From Acidimicrobiales bacterium (GTDB lineage: Bacteria > Actinomycetota > Acidimicrobiia > Acidimicrobiales > Aldehydirespiratoraceae): 64,000 nucleotides of DNA. Position numbers and translations under genes: made by a program. Positions 8,003 through 16,332 of this stretch are shown piece by piece (within the stretch, counting starts at the first letter, position 1; every line of letters starts with the position of its first letter). The notes under the pieces are model-generated. The model was not told the DNA's origin. It did not search any database and saw only the letters and a list, made by a program, of their open reading frames with translations. The stretch lies in assembly GCA_040219515.1 (NCBI GenBank), contig JAVJSI010000005.1, positions 271,243 to 335,242 on the forward strand, read 5' to 3'.

Positions 8003-9492
8003 ACCTCGTCGTTCTTCCGGTCGTCCTCCCGTTGTTCGCAGCCGGTCTCGCGCTGCTGTCGATGCGCTCGCTCACGCTGCAGCGTGTGGTGGCGCTGGGC
8101 GCCAACCTGGCCGCCCTGGGCGCAGCGATCGCGTTGCTGGTCGCGGTCGAGTCCGACGGCATCCAGGCCCAGACACTCGGTGGCTGGCCCGCGGGCGTCG
8201 GCATCACGCTCGTCGCCGACCTCGCCGCCGCGATGTTCCTCGTGGTCAGCCTCGTCGTCATCGCGACGGTCCAGGTCTTCGCGATCGGGCAGGGGGCCGA
8301 CGAAGCGCGCCCCCGGATCGGTCAGCCGGTCTACCTCGTGCTCTCCGCCGGCGTGTCGCTCTCGTTTCTCACCGGCGATCTGTTCAACCTGTTCGTCGCC
8401 TTCGAGGTCATGCTGATCGCCAGCTACGTGTTGCTGACCATGGGCGCCGGCGCGGCCCAAGTTCGAGCAGGCATGACCTACGTGGTGATCAACGTGCTGG
8501 CCTCGACGTTGCTGTTGTCGACGGTCGGGCTGATCTACGGCGCCACCGGCACCGTGAACATGGCCGAACTGGTCACCCGCTACCCCGAGCTCCCGCAGTC
8601 CACGCAGACCGCGCTCGGCATCCTGCTGATCTCGGTGTTCGCCATCAAGGCTGCGCTCTTCCCCTTCTTCTTCTGGCTCCCCGACAGCTACCCGACGGCC
8701 CCCGTCGCCGTCACCGCGGTCTTCGCCGGGCTGCTGACCAAGGTCGGCATCTACACCCTCATCCGGGCCACCACGATCCTCGATCTCGACAGTGCCCGTT
8801 GGGTACTCGTGATGGCGGCGACGCTCACCATGGTCGTGGGTGTGGTCGGCGCCATCGTGCAGAGCGACATCAAGCGGATTCTGAGCTTCCACATCATCAG
8901 CCAGGTCGGCTACATGGTCATGGGTCTCGCCATCGGCACGGTGGCCGGACTCACCGGCGCCGTCCTCTACGTGGTCCATCACATCCCGGTGAAGACGGCA
9001 CTGTTTCTGGTGGGCGGGCTGGTCGAGGACTCCACGGGGTCCGGGCGACTCCATCGGCTGGGCGGTCTCGTGCGGCGGGCTCCCATCCTCGCGATCCTGT
9101 TCACCCTGCCCGCCCTGAGCCTCGCCGGTATGCCGCCCTTCTCCGGGTTCCTGGCCAAGCTCGCCGTGATCACGGCGGGTCTCGAGGCCGAGGAGTACAT
9201 GATGGTCACCGCTGCACTGGTGGCCTCGCTGCTCACGATCTTCTCGATGTCGAAGATCTGGGCCGGGGTCTTCTGGGGAACCGCCGACGACCCGACGCCC
9301 GCGCTGGCCGACGCCGAAGCCGACGACCGCCGGCTGCCGATCGACCCCGTCACGACCGCGGCCACCGCGGCGCTTGTCCTGGCCACCCTGGTCGTGCCGG
9401 TGTTCGGCGGTGCGGTCTACGACCTCGCGGAGCGGGCGGCCGTGCAGCTGCTGGACTCGCGCGACTACGTCGAGGCGGTGCGGAACTCGTGA
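7999..9492 (+). CDS. mrpD: Na+/H+ antiporter Mrp subunit D (NuoM/N-like)
   Basis: NuoM/NuoN-like proton-translocating membrane subunit, 497 residues. The family's key residues are visible: Glu in NLFVAFEVML, Lys in FAIKAALFPFFFWLPDSYPT and in LLTKVGIYTL. I chose the GTG at 7999, which overlaps the mrpC stop, rather than an in-frame ATG at 7972 inside mrpC. MrpA and MrpD form the two antiporter-like pumps of the complex. Confidence 0.95.
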   Translation: MNLVVLPVVLPLFAAGLALLSMRSLTLQRVVALGANLAALGAAIALLVAVESDGIQAQTLGGWPAGVGITLVADLAAAMFLVVSLVVIATVQVFAIGQGADEARPRIGQPVYLVLSAGVSLSFLTGDLFNLFVAFEVMLIASYVLLTMGAGAAQVRAGMTYVVINVLASTLLLSTVGLIYGATGTVNMAELVTRYPELPQSTQTALGILLISVFAIKAALFPFFFWLPDSYPTAPVAVTAVFAGLLTKVGIYTLIRATTILDLDSARWVLVMAATLTMVVGVVGAIVQSDIKRILSFHIISQVGYMVMGLAIGTVAGLTGAVLYVVHHIPVKTALFLVGGLVEDSTGSGRLHRLGGLVRRAPILAILFTLPALSLAGMPPFSGFLAKLAVITAGLEAEEYMMVTAALVASLLTIFSMSKIWAGVFWGTADDPTPALADAEADDRRLPIDPVTTAATAALVLATLVVPVFGGAVYDLAERAAVQLLDSRDYVEAVRNS

Positions 9493-10022
9493 GGCCCCGC
9501 ATCGTCCTCGTCGGGTGGCTTGTGGTCGCGTGGGTGGCACTGTGGCGCGATGTCTCGATCGCGAACACCGTGTCGGGCGTGCTCGTCGGGAGCATCGTCG
9601 TATGGTGGTTCCCGCCGGCCGCCGAAGGTGGCCTGCACATCCGGCCGCTCGCCCTCTTGAGGTTCATCGGGAGCTCGGCGATCTCGATACTGCGGGCCAA
9701 CCTGGTGGTCGCATGGGAAGTGCTGACGCCGAGCAATCGGATCAACGAGGGCGTCGTCGCGGTCGAGCTGGCTTCCAACAACCCGGTCGTCATCACGCAC
9801 GTCACCCACGCGATCATCCTCGCGCCGGGCACGATGGTCATCGACATCGACAAGGGCTCCGACGACCGGCCGACCGTTCTCTTCATCCACGTTCTGCATC
9901 TCCGCAGCGTCGAGGAGGTGCGCGAGGACGTGCTCCAGCTCGAGACACTCGCCTTGGCCGCGGTCTCCGGCCGCGCCGATGCCGAACCGCCGACCACGAC
10001 AGACGAGGGAGAGGCCCGATGA
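9489..10022 (+). CDS. mrpE: Na+/H+ antiporter Mrp subunit E
   Basis: MrpE/MnhE subunit, 177 residues, with N-terminal membrane helices (about residues 4-38 and 52-74) and a soluble C-terminal domain. The conserved ITHVTHAIILAPGTMVIDID is a clear family hallmark. GTG start overlaps the mrpD stop (GTGA). Its stop overlaps the mrpF ATG. Confidence 0.95.
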   Translation: MRPRIVLVGWLVVAWVALWRDVSIANTVSGVLVGSIVVWWFPPAAEGGLHIRPLALLRFIGSSAISILRANLVVAWEVLTPSNRINEGVVAVELASNNPVVITHVTHAIILAPGTMVIDIDKGSDDRPTVLFIHVLHLRSVEEVREDVLQLETLALAAVSGRADAEPPTTTDEGEAR

Positions 10023-10288
10023 CCGAGGTGCTCGAGTACGCAGCGTTGGCCATGATCGGACTGGCCGGGATCCTCGCGCTGCTCAGGACCGGTCGCGGCG
10101 GTTCGCTTCCCGACAAGGTCCTCGGCGCCGACACCCTCCTGCTGGTGTTGGCGGCCGGTGTTGCGGCCGATGCCGGGATCCGCCGCGACGCCACCTTCCT
10201 CGATGCGCTCGTCGTCGTGACCGTGTTGGGCTTCGTGGCCACGATCACGGTGGCCCGATACATCGAACGACGAGGAGCGCGGGTGTGA
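10019..10288 (+). CDS. mrpF: Na+/H+ antiporter Mrp subunit F
   Basis: 89-residue MrpF subunit with three membrane helices. The segment LPDKVLGADTLLLVLAAGVA is typical of MrpF/MnhF and of the related PhaF. ATG overlaps the mrpE stop. Thirteen bases separate it from mrpG. Confidence 0.93.
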   Translation: MTEVLEYAALAMIGLAGILALLRTGRGGSLPDKVLGADTLLLVLAAGVAADAGIRRDATFLDALVVVTVLGFVATITVARYIERRGARV

Positions 10289-10301
10289 CCGGGAGGAACC
10301 C

Positions 10302-10634
10302 ATGGATGTGATCTCTGCTGCGCTCATGGCCGTCGGTGCGGCCTTCGTACTCCTGGCCGGCGTCGGCCTGCACCGCTTCGACGACGTCTTCGCCCGGATG
10401 CACGCGGCGGGCAAGGCTTCGACGCTCGGTCTCCTGCTGATCCTGTTCGGAGCGACCTTCCGTCTGACCGAGTCGGGCGAGGTGCTCAAGCTCGGTCTCG
10501 TCGCCGTGTTGGCCGTCATCACCATTCCCGCCGGGGTGCATCTGATCGCGCGGGCGGCTTGGCGAGCCGGTACCGAGCTGGCGGAGGCGACGACGTTCGA
10601 CGACGCATCGCAACGCCGCCTCGACGAGTTCTGA
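10302..10634 (+). CDS. mrpG: Na+/H+ antiporter Mrp subunit G
   Basis: 110-residue MrpG/MnhG subunit with three membrane helices. LHRFDDVFARMHAAGKASTL is the family signature. A GGGAGG ribosome binding site lies just upstream of the ATG. It is the last gene of the A(B)-C-D-E-F-G operon, so all canonical Mrp subunits are present. It is followed directly by a 26-bp tandem repeat block. Confidence 0.94.
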   Translation: MDVISAALMAVGAAFVLLAGVGLHRFDDVFARMHAAGKASTLGLLLILFGATFRLTESGEVLKLGLVAVLAVITIPAGVHLIARAAWRAGTELAEATTFDDASQRRLDEF

Positions 10635-10635
10635 C

Positions 10636-10739
10636 CGCCCGCCGGCGGGGAGGCACAGCATCGCCCGCCGGCGGGGAGGCACGGCATCGCCCGCCGGCGG
10701 GGAGGCACAGCACCGCCCGCCGGCGGGGAGGCACAGCAC
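10636..10739. repeat. Four tandem 26-bp repeats with a palindromic core
   Basis: Four consecutive 26-bp copies at 10636-10661, 10662-10687, 10688-10713 and 10714-10739. They differ only at one inner base (A/G) and the last base (T/C). Each contains the perfect 12-bp palindrome CCCGCCGGCGGG followed by GGAGGCAC. The block fills nearly the whole space between mrpG and the gyrB/parE-like gene and begins one base after the mrpG stop codon. Each copy could fold into a short hairpin, so it may end mrp transcription, bind a protein, or simply be a slippage-prone repeat. Confidence 0.9.
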
Positions 10740-10767
10740 TGTCAGTGGGGGGCGCTACGGTCGGGCC

Positions 10768-12816
10768 GTGGTCACCAAGAAGTCCAGTGGATACGACGCC
10801 GATGCCATTCAGACCCTCGAGGGTCTCGAAGCGGTGCGCAAGCGGCCGGGCATGTACATCGGGGGCACGGGGTCCGAGGGGCTCATGCACCTGGTGTGGG
10901 AACTGATCGACAACGCGGTCGACGAGGCGGCGGGTGGTTTCGCCGACAAGGTCGACGTCACCCTCCATCGGGACAAGTCGATCGAGGTCAGCGACAACGG
11001 GCGAGGCATCCCGATCGACCTCCACACGAAGCGCAAGGTCTCGGCCCTCGAGGTGGTCTTCACCGAACTCCACGCGGGCGGCAAGTTCGGCGGCGGGGCC
11101 TACACCTCCTCGGGCGGGCTCCACGGCGTCGGCGCCTCGGTGGTCAATGCGCTCGCCGCCAAACTTGTCGCCGAGGTCGATCGCGACGGGGCCACCCACG
11201 TGCTCGGTTTCCAGGAACGCATCGCCGGTCAGTTCACCGGCTCGAAGTTCAAGGCCGGCCACACCCTCGAGAAGATCAAGAAGGTCTCGAAGAACAAGAC
11301 CGGCACCCGGGTGCGGTTCTGGCCCGACTTCGACATCTTCGATCCCGAGGCGGTCATCGACGTCGAGGAGATCTGCGCGCGCGCCACGCAGGCGTGTTTC
11401 CTCGTTCCCGGCATGAAGGTGACCGTCACCGACAAGCGCACCGGCGGACGGGCCGAACCCTTCTCGTTCGTGTCGCGCGGCGGGTTGGCCGACCTGGTCG
11501 ATCATCTCGCCATCGGTGAGAACGTGAGCCAGGTCATCACGTGCAACGGCATCGACACGTTCACCGAGAAGGTGCCGGTCAACGGAAAGATGACCGATGT
11601 CGAACGCGAGTGTGAGGTCGATGTCGCACTGCGATGGGTGAAGGGCTACGACTCCGAGGTCGTCACCTTCGTCAACACGATTCCCACGAGCCAGGGCGGC
11701 ACCCACCGTGCCGGGTTCGACAAGGCGCTCACCCGTGTGGTCAACAACGTCGTCCTGAAGGACAGCCGCCGGCTGGCGAAGCTGGCCAAGCAGGACAAGC
11801 ACAAGGCCACGAAGGACGATGTTCAGGAGGGTCTCGTCGCGGCGGTCAAGGTGACGTTCCCCGAGCCGCAGTTCCGGGGTCAGACCAAGCAGGAACTGGG
11901 CACGCCGGCCATCGAGGGCATCGTCTCCCGGGTGGTCTACGAGCAGCTCAAGGAGTGGTTCGAGCCCGGTGGTGGGCCACGCACCCACGTGAAGGCCATC
12001 GCCGACAAGTTGGCCACGGCGATCCAGAACCGGGTCGAGTCCAAAACGCTGCTGGAGAACAAGCGCAAGGCGGCCAGTCTGGGGTCCACCGGCATGCCGG
12101 AGAAGCTCGCCGACTGTCGGGTGCACGGCATCGACAGCGAGCTGATCCTCGTCGAGGGCGACTCCGCGGCCGGCCCGGCCAAGCGGGGCCGCGACTCCGA
12201 GACGATGGCGATCCTGCCGTTGCGGGGCAAGGTCGTCAACGCGGCCAAGGCCAGCCAGAAGCAGGTGCTCGACAACGCCGAGGCGCAGGCGCTGTTCACC
12301 TCGATGGGGGCCGGCGCCGGCAAGGAGTTCAATCTGGCCGATGCGCGTTATGGCCGCATCGTGATCCTGTGCGACGCCGATGTCGATGGCAGCCACATCC
12401 GCTGTCTGCTGCTCACGCTCATCCATCGCTACATGCAACCGATGCTGGCCGAGGGTCGGGTCTTCGCCGCCCAGCCGCCGCTGTTCACCACGAAGATCGG
12501 TGATGAGGTCTACCGGGTCTACTCCGACGAGGAGAAGGAGGCGGTCACCGACGAGCTGTGCAAGGGCAAGCGCAAGCGCGAGAACGTCAAGTGGCAGCGC
12601 TTCAAGGGCCTCGGCGAGATGAACGTCGACGAACTGCGCCATTGTGCGCTCGATCCGGCCACCCGCACGCTGCGCCGGCTCACGATGGACGATGCCCAGG
12701 AAGCCGAGGACGCCGCCCGCATGTTCGACGTGTTGATGGGCAACGACGTCAGCGTCCGGCGCGACTTCCTGGTGAAGAACTCCGCCCTCGTCGACTCGGC
12801 GACGCTCGACATCTGA
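10768..12816 (+). CDS. Type IIA DNA topoisomerase ATPase subunit (GyrB/ParE)
   Basis: 682-residue ATPase/TOPRIM subunit of a type IIA topoisomerase. The GHKL ATPase features include ELIDNAVDEA, DNGRGIPID and GGLHGVGASVVNAL. The TOPRIM motifs are LVEGDSAAG at about 460 and LCDADVDGSHI at about 534-544, with PLRGKVVNAAKA between them. The length matches actinobacterial GyrB and ParE, which lack the long insert of E. coli GyrB. No partner GyrA/ParC gene is adjacent, and I cannot tell gyrase from topoisomerase IV by sequence reading alone. The GTG start at 10768 follows the tandem repeat block by 28 bases. Confidence 0.9.
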   Translation: MVTKKSSGYDADAIQTLEGLEAVRKRPGMYIGGTGSEGLMHLVWELIDNAVDEAAGGFADKVDVTLHRDKSIEVSDNGRGIPIDLHTKRKVSALEVVFTELHAGGKFGGGAYTSSGGLHGVGASVVNALAAKLVAEVDRDGATHVLGFQERIAGQFTGSKFKAGHTLEKIKKVSKNKTGTRVRFWPDFDIFDPEAVIDVEEICARATQACFLVPGMKVTVTDKRTGGRAEPFSFVSRGGLADLVDHLAIGENVSQVITCNGIDTFTEKVPVNGKMTDVERECEVDVALRWVKGYDSEVVTFVNTIPTSQGGTHRAGFDKALTRVVNNVVLKDSRRLAKLAKQDKHKATKDDVQEGLVAAVKVTFPEPQFRGQTKQELGTPAIEGIVSRVVYEQLKEWFEPGGGPRTHVKAIADKLATAIQNRVESKTLLENKRKAASLGSTGMPEKLADCRVHGIDSELILVEGDSAAGPAKRGRDSETMAILPLRGKVVNAAKASQKQVLDNAEAQALFTSMGAGAGKEFNLADARYGRIVILCDADVDGSHIRCLLLTLIHRYMQPMLAEGRVFAAQPPLFTTKIGDEVYRVYSDEEKEAVTDELCKGKRKRENVKWQRFKGLGEMNVDELRHCALDPATRTLRRLTMDDAQEAEDAARMFDVLMGNDVSVRRDFLVKNSALVDSATLDI

Positions 12817-12821
12817 GCGGG

Positions 12822-14165
12822 TCAGTCGGCAGTGAGATGTGATTTTAGACGGCCGAACCCACGGCTCAGCCGGGCGCCGACCGACGTGTCGCCGGGCCGG
12901 AAGCCGAGCTGATCGGCCAAGTCGGCCGAATCGAAGATCTCGTCGATCTGGACGATGAACCCGTCTTCGAGGCGGAGATGGAGAACCACAGCGAGATCGA
13001 CTTCGCGCTCGTTGGCATCGACGCCACACCACGGCGACCCGGTGAACGTGCCGGTGAGGCGATGGCGAACGGTTGCGTCGTCCTCGGTGGCATGCACCGA
13101 TTCCGTGATCAGTGCGAGATCGGGGATCGCCGCGAACATCTCGTCGAGGTGGTTTCTCAGCTGGTCGGGAACGGCGAGGTCGCCGAAGAGGGGATGACGG
13201 TGGACGCCGCGCCGGTGCCACTGAGCGATCACGGCGTCGGTGTCGTGGTGCGTCATGGCGGCCTGGAGTGCGGCGGCGGCTGCGTCGCCGTCCTTCGCCA
13301 CGGAATCGCGGTTCTCGAGGCCGGACCGTTCGCGCCATTCGCGGTCGGCCAACTCGGCGTCGAGCTCGGCGCCGACGATGATCGCGAGCGCGGACAGCTG
13401 GAACCAGAGCAGGAGCACGATGATCGTGGCCAGCGGGCCGTAGGTCTCGCCGTAGCTGCCGAGATTGGCGGTGTAGAAACTGAACAGAATCGACAAGACG
13501 ACGAAGAGCACGGTCGCGGTGAGACCACCGGCGGTGAAGAGCTTCGGCGACAGCGGCCGGTCGTTGCCGTCGTGGTCGGGCCCGACGCGGTAGAGCACCG
13601 ACAGCGATGCCGCCATCACGAGTCCGAGCGCGGGATAACGAACGATGTTGACGAGCAGGCGCGTATTGTCGCCGAGCCCCCAATCACTGAGGAGGGGAGG
13701 GAGCGCGGCCATGAGGAACATGGTCACGGTGAGCACGACGACGCCGCCGAGCATCAGCAGGAGGGCAGTGCCCCGCAGCGTCCATGGCTTGCGGGTGTCC
13801 TCGATCTCGTAGGCGACGTTCAGCGACTTGAGCAGGTTCGCCACTGCCCCCGAGGCGCTGAAGAGCGCGATCGCCAGGCCGACGCCGACGCTCAGCCCGA
13901 GGGCACCGGAGCTGCCGGCCGCGATCTCGGTCATCTGTGTCGTGAGGAACTCCCGCGTGGAGTCGGGCGCCCCGGAGAGCGTGTTGGTGATCTGGCGAGT
14001 GACCTCGTCCGGGTCGGCGACCAGGCCGTAGACACCGATGACGGCGGTGAGTGCGGGAATGAGTGCCAGAAAGGCGAAAAAGGCAACGGCCGCTGCGAAA
14101 ATCGTCACACGGTGGCGGGAGATCCGGTCCTTCAGGGCAAGGGCGAGGTCTTTCACATCGGTCAT
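12822..14165 (-). CDS. BrkB/YihY-type membrane protein fused to a SnoaL-like domain
   Basis: 447 residues. The N-terminal 290 or so residues form a YihY/BrkB (UPF0761, formerly called ribonuclease BN) membrane domain with about six helices, opening AFFAFLALIPALTAVIG and closing with LLLWFQLSALAIIVGAELDAEL. The C-terminal part, from about residue 305, is a SnoaL/NTF2-like fold (AALQAAMTHHD, then VHRHPLFGDL and EIFDSADLADQLGF). The ATG at 14165 has GGAGGGG upstream; the in-frame extension beyond it is not credible. The function of YihY proteins is not settled, and the fused domain suggests binding of a small molecule. It is convergent with the topoisomerase gene. Confidence 0.82.
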   Translation of the reverse strand: MTDVKDLALALKDRISRHRVTIFAAAVAFFAFLALIPALTAVIGVYGLVADPDEVTRQITNTLSGAPDSTREFLTTQMTEIAAGSSGALGLSVGVGLAIALFSASGAVANLLKSLNVAYEIEDTRKPWTLRGTALLLMLGGVVVLTVTMFLMAALPPLLSDWGLGDNTRLLVNIVRYPALGLVMAASLSVLYRVGPDHDGNDRPLSPKLFTAGGLTATVLFVVLSILFSFYTANLGSYGETYGPLATIIVLLLWFQLSALAIIVGAELDAELADREWRERSGLENRDSVAKDGDAAAAALQAAMTHHDTDAVIAQWHRRGVHRHPLFGDLAVPDQLRNHLDEMFAAIPDLALITESVHATEDDATVRHRLTGTFTGSPWCGVDANEREVDLAVVLHLRLEDGFIVQIDEIFDSADLADQLGFRPGDTSVGARLSRGFGRLKSHLTAD

Positions 14166-14226
14166 GAGGTCCCCTCCCCGCAGCGTAACGATGCGACTGT
14201 CATACCCGTGAGGTAGAACTACAAAC

Positions 14227-15135
14227 ATGCAACTCGATCCCGACGCCATCGGTCTCGCCGACCCGGTCGACCCGGCCGAGATCGATCTCGGCGATGGCGT
14301 GCGTGAGGTCGGTGTGCCCATGCCGCCGCCCCGGCTGTCGCCGTCGGGCGCCGGCACCTTCGAGCAGTGTCCCCGCCGGTGGCGGCATCGCTACGTCGAT
14401 CGTCTGCCCGATCCGCCGGGTGAGGCCGCGCTGGCCGGGAGCTTCGCCCATCGAGTGCTCGAGCTCCTCATGCAGCGCCCCGGCGATCAGCGCACGCCCG
14501 AGGAGGCCAAGCTGATCGCACGCGAGGAGTGGCCCGAGACCGAGGCGACCGACGACTACGCGGCCATGGGCTACGACGAGGAGAAGGGCCGCCACTTCCG
14601 TTGGAAGGCGTGGCAGGCGATCGAGGGACTCTGGGCGCTCGAGGACCCCGCCACCGTCGACGTCGCTGCCACCGAGCAGGACATCGAAGCCGACCTGGCC
14701 GGGGTTCCCTTCCGGGGCATCGTCGACCGGCTCGAGCGGGAGGGCGATGGTCTGGTGATCACCGACTACAAGTCGGGCAAGGCACCGTCCCCACGGTTCC
14801 GGCGGCCCCGACTCGATCAGGTGTTGCTCTACGCCGCCGCCGTCGAGGCCGACTCCGGCGAGATGCCGGTGCGGGCGCGCCTGCTCTATCTCGGCCAACG
14901 CCCGGTCGGTATCGATGTCACCCGGAAGGAACTCGACGTCGTCACGGAGAAACTCGCGACCACCTGGGCCGACATCAACACCGCCTGCGAGACCGACGTG
15001 TTCGAGCCCCGCACCGGCCCACTCTGCGGCTGGTGCCCGTATCTCGACCGCTGCCCGGAAGGAGCAAAGGCCGTCGCGAAGCGAGCCGAGGGCAAGGCCG
15101 CCGAGGAAGCGGCGTATCTCCAGGCCGCCGGCTGA
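14227..15135 (+). CDS. RecB-family PD-(D/E)xK nuclease with Fe-S-type cysteines
   Basis: 302-residue stand-alone nuclease domain of the RecB/AddB/Cas4 type. The fold opens with SPSGAGTFEQCPRRW. Catalytic residues fit GIVDRLE (Asp near 169) and ITDYKSGK (Asp and Lys near 180-182), then a QVLLYAAAVE segment. One early Cys (near 48) and three late Cys in LCGWCPYLDRC (about 263-273) match the four-cysteine iron-sulfur arrangement of AddB and Cas4. There are no CRISPR or cas genes nearby, so a DNA-repair role is more likely. It is divergent from the BrkB-like gene. Confidence 0.85.
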   Translation: MQLDPDAIGLADPVDPAEIDLGDGVREVGVPMPPPRLSPSGAGTFEQCPRRWRHRYVDRLPDPPGEAALAGSFAHRVLELLMQRPGDQRTPEEAKLIAREEWPETEATDDYAAMGYDEEKGRHFRWKAWQAIEGLWALEDPATVDVAATEQDIEADLAGVPFRGIVDRLEREGDGLVITDYKSGKAPSPRFRRPRLDQVLLYAAAVEADSGEMPVRARLLYLGQRPVGIDVTRKELDVVTEKLATTWADINTACETDVFEPRTGPLCGWCPYLDRCPEGAKAVAKRAEGKAAEEAAYLQAAG

Positions 15136-15144
15136 ACGAGCGGT

Positions 15145-15426
15145 TCAGTCCTCGTTGGTGGTGGGGCGTCGACGTCGCCACAACTGGCGCAGCGTCACCA
15201 GGGCGATGAGCGCACCGATCGCCGTGGCCAGCCCGGAGCTGACCAGCAGCTTGTCCGACGGCGGGTCGGCGGGTTGCGGCGTGACGCCGGGCGCGGGCGG
15301 GGGATCGTCGGGCACGGATTTCGGCGCGAGCGGCGTGTGCCGATCGCCGAGGAGCGCATCGACGGGCGCCGCTTCGGCCGGGGCGGGCTTGGGCCGACGA
15401 CGGCGGGCTTGGGGGTCATAGGCCAT
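15145..15426 (-). CDS. Small single-pass membrane protein of unknown function
   Basis: 93 residues: a Pro/Ala-rich basic N-terminal half, one predicted membrane helix at about 60-79 (LLVSSGLATAIGALIALVTL) and a short Arg-rich tail. Its ATG at 15426 overlaps the end of the ParA gene by 11 bases, so the two are very probably co-translated. I do not recognise a family. The tight coupling suggests a membrane partner or anchor for the ParA-like ATPase. Confidence 0.65.
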   Translation of the reverse strand: MAYDPQARRRRPKPAPAEAAPVDALLGDRHTPLAPKSVPDDPPPAPGVTPQPADPPSDKLLVSSGLATAIGALIALVTLRQLWRRRRPTTNED

Positions 15427-16204
15427 GGGCCACCTCCATCGGGAGGACCAGATCGAAGAGTCGGTCGAACTCGGCGGCGGCTTCCTGCGCCCCCGCCCGG
15501 GTGCCCAGCGCGTGGATCGGCAGGGAGCCGGCGGATGCCTCGGGCACGGCGGCGCGCAGGTGCACGGCGGGCAACACGATGTCGCCGTGATCGGCCCGCA
15601 GTTGCTCGTCCCAGTAGCGGGCGTCGCGGGTGCGGCCCAGTCGATTCACGGCGACACCGGCCACGGTCAGCGGGTCGGACCGGCGCGCCGCGATGCGTTC
15701 GACCGTTCGCAGGATCTGGCCGACGCCGTCCGATGCCCAGGCGCCGGGCTCGGTGACGATGAGTGCGCGGTCTGCCGCGAAGAGTCCGTTGACCGTCAGG
15801 AGTCCGAGCGACGGCGGACAGTCGATGATCACGACCTCGTGCTCGACACCCTCGAGGGCGATGGCAAGCCGATCGTTGGCACCGATCGGGTCGGTGAGCA
15901 GTTGGGGTTCGCGCGCGGCGAGTGCGGGGGTGGCCGGCACCACCGACGGCGGGCGGCCTCCTTCGGTCGGCCACCCCGAGGTCACCCGTAGACCGGCGAT
16001 GGCGCCGGGGCGTTCCTCGGCGAGGGCCTGGTCGACACTGAACGGCGGGTCCCACACGCCCAGCCCCGTCGTGGCGTTGCCCTGTGGATCGAGGTCGATC
16101 ACGAGAGCGTCGATCCCTCGTGACCAGGCCGTGGCCGCGAGGCCGAGTGCGACGGTCGTCTTGCCGACGCCGCCCTTCTGATTGACCACCGCGAGTACTG
16201 GCAC
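15416..16204 (-). CDS. ParA/MinD-like ATPase without ParB partner
   Basis: 262-residue P-loop ATPase of the ParA/Soj family. The deviant Walker A KGGVGKTT is at residues 10-17, the A' segment is DLDPQGNATTGLG, and IIDCPPSLGLLTVNGL is the Walker B-like motif. GTG start at 16204. There is no parB gene or visible parS cluster beside it. Its partner is more likely the overlapping small membrane protein. This fits orphan ParA proteins that position cargo other than the chromosome, but that is inference. Confidence 0.88.
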   Translation of the reverse strand: MPVLAVVNQKGGVGKTTVALGLAATAWSRGIDALVIDLDPQGNATTGLGVWDPPFSVDQALAEERPGAIAGLRVTSGWPTEGGRPPSVVPATPALAAREPQLLTDPIGANDRLAIALEGVEHEVVIIDCPPSLGLLTVNGLFAADRALIVTEPGAWASDGVGQILRTVERIAARRSDPLTVAGVAVNRLGRTRDARYWDEQLRADHGDIVLPAVHLRAAVPEASAGSLPIHALGTRAGAQEAAAEFDRLFDLVLPMEVAHGL

Positions 16205-16332
16205 GCCGACAACGTAGCCAACACCAGCGGTGCGGGGCCATGACCGGCGTCAGGTAAGGGACCCGCCGATGTGACGAACCACCCCGGAGGTGGTGCACTC
16301 GTGCGCGTGCTCCTCCCTCGCAACACCAGTTC

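Noticed and set aside
10636-10739. Possible CRISPR array
   Set aside because: The four units are contiguous without unique spacers and no cas genes are present; the RecB-like nuclease at 14227 is a repair-type nuclease.
10519-13683. Long minus-strand open frame of about 1,050 codons opposite the topoisomerase gene
   Set aside because: It is the mirror of a well-conserved GyrB/ParE gene; its translation is Arg/Asp/His-rich with no family match and crosses the repeat block.
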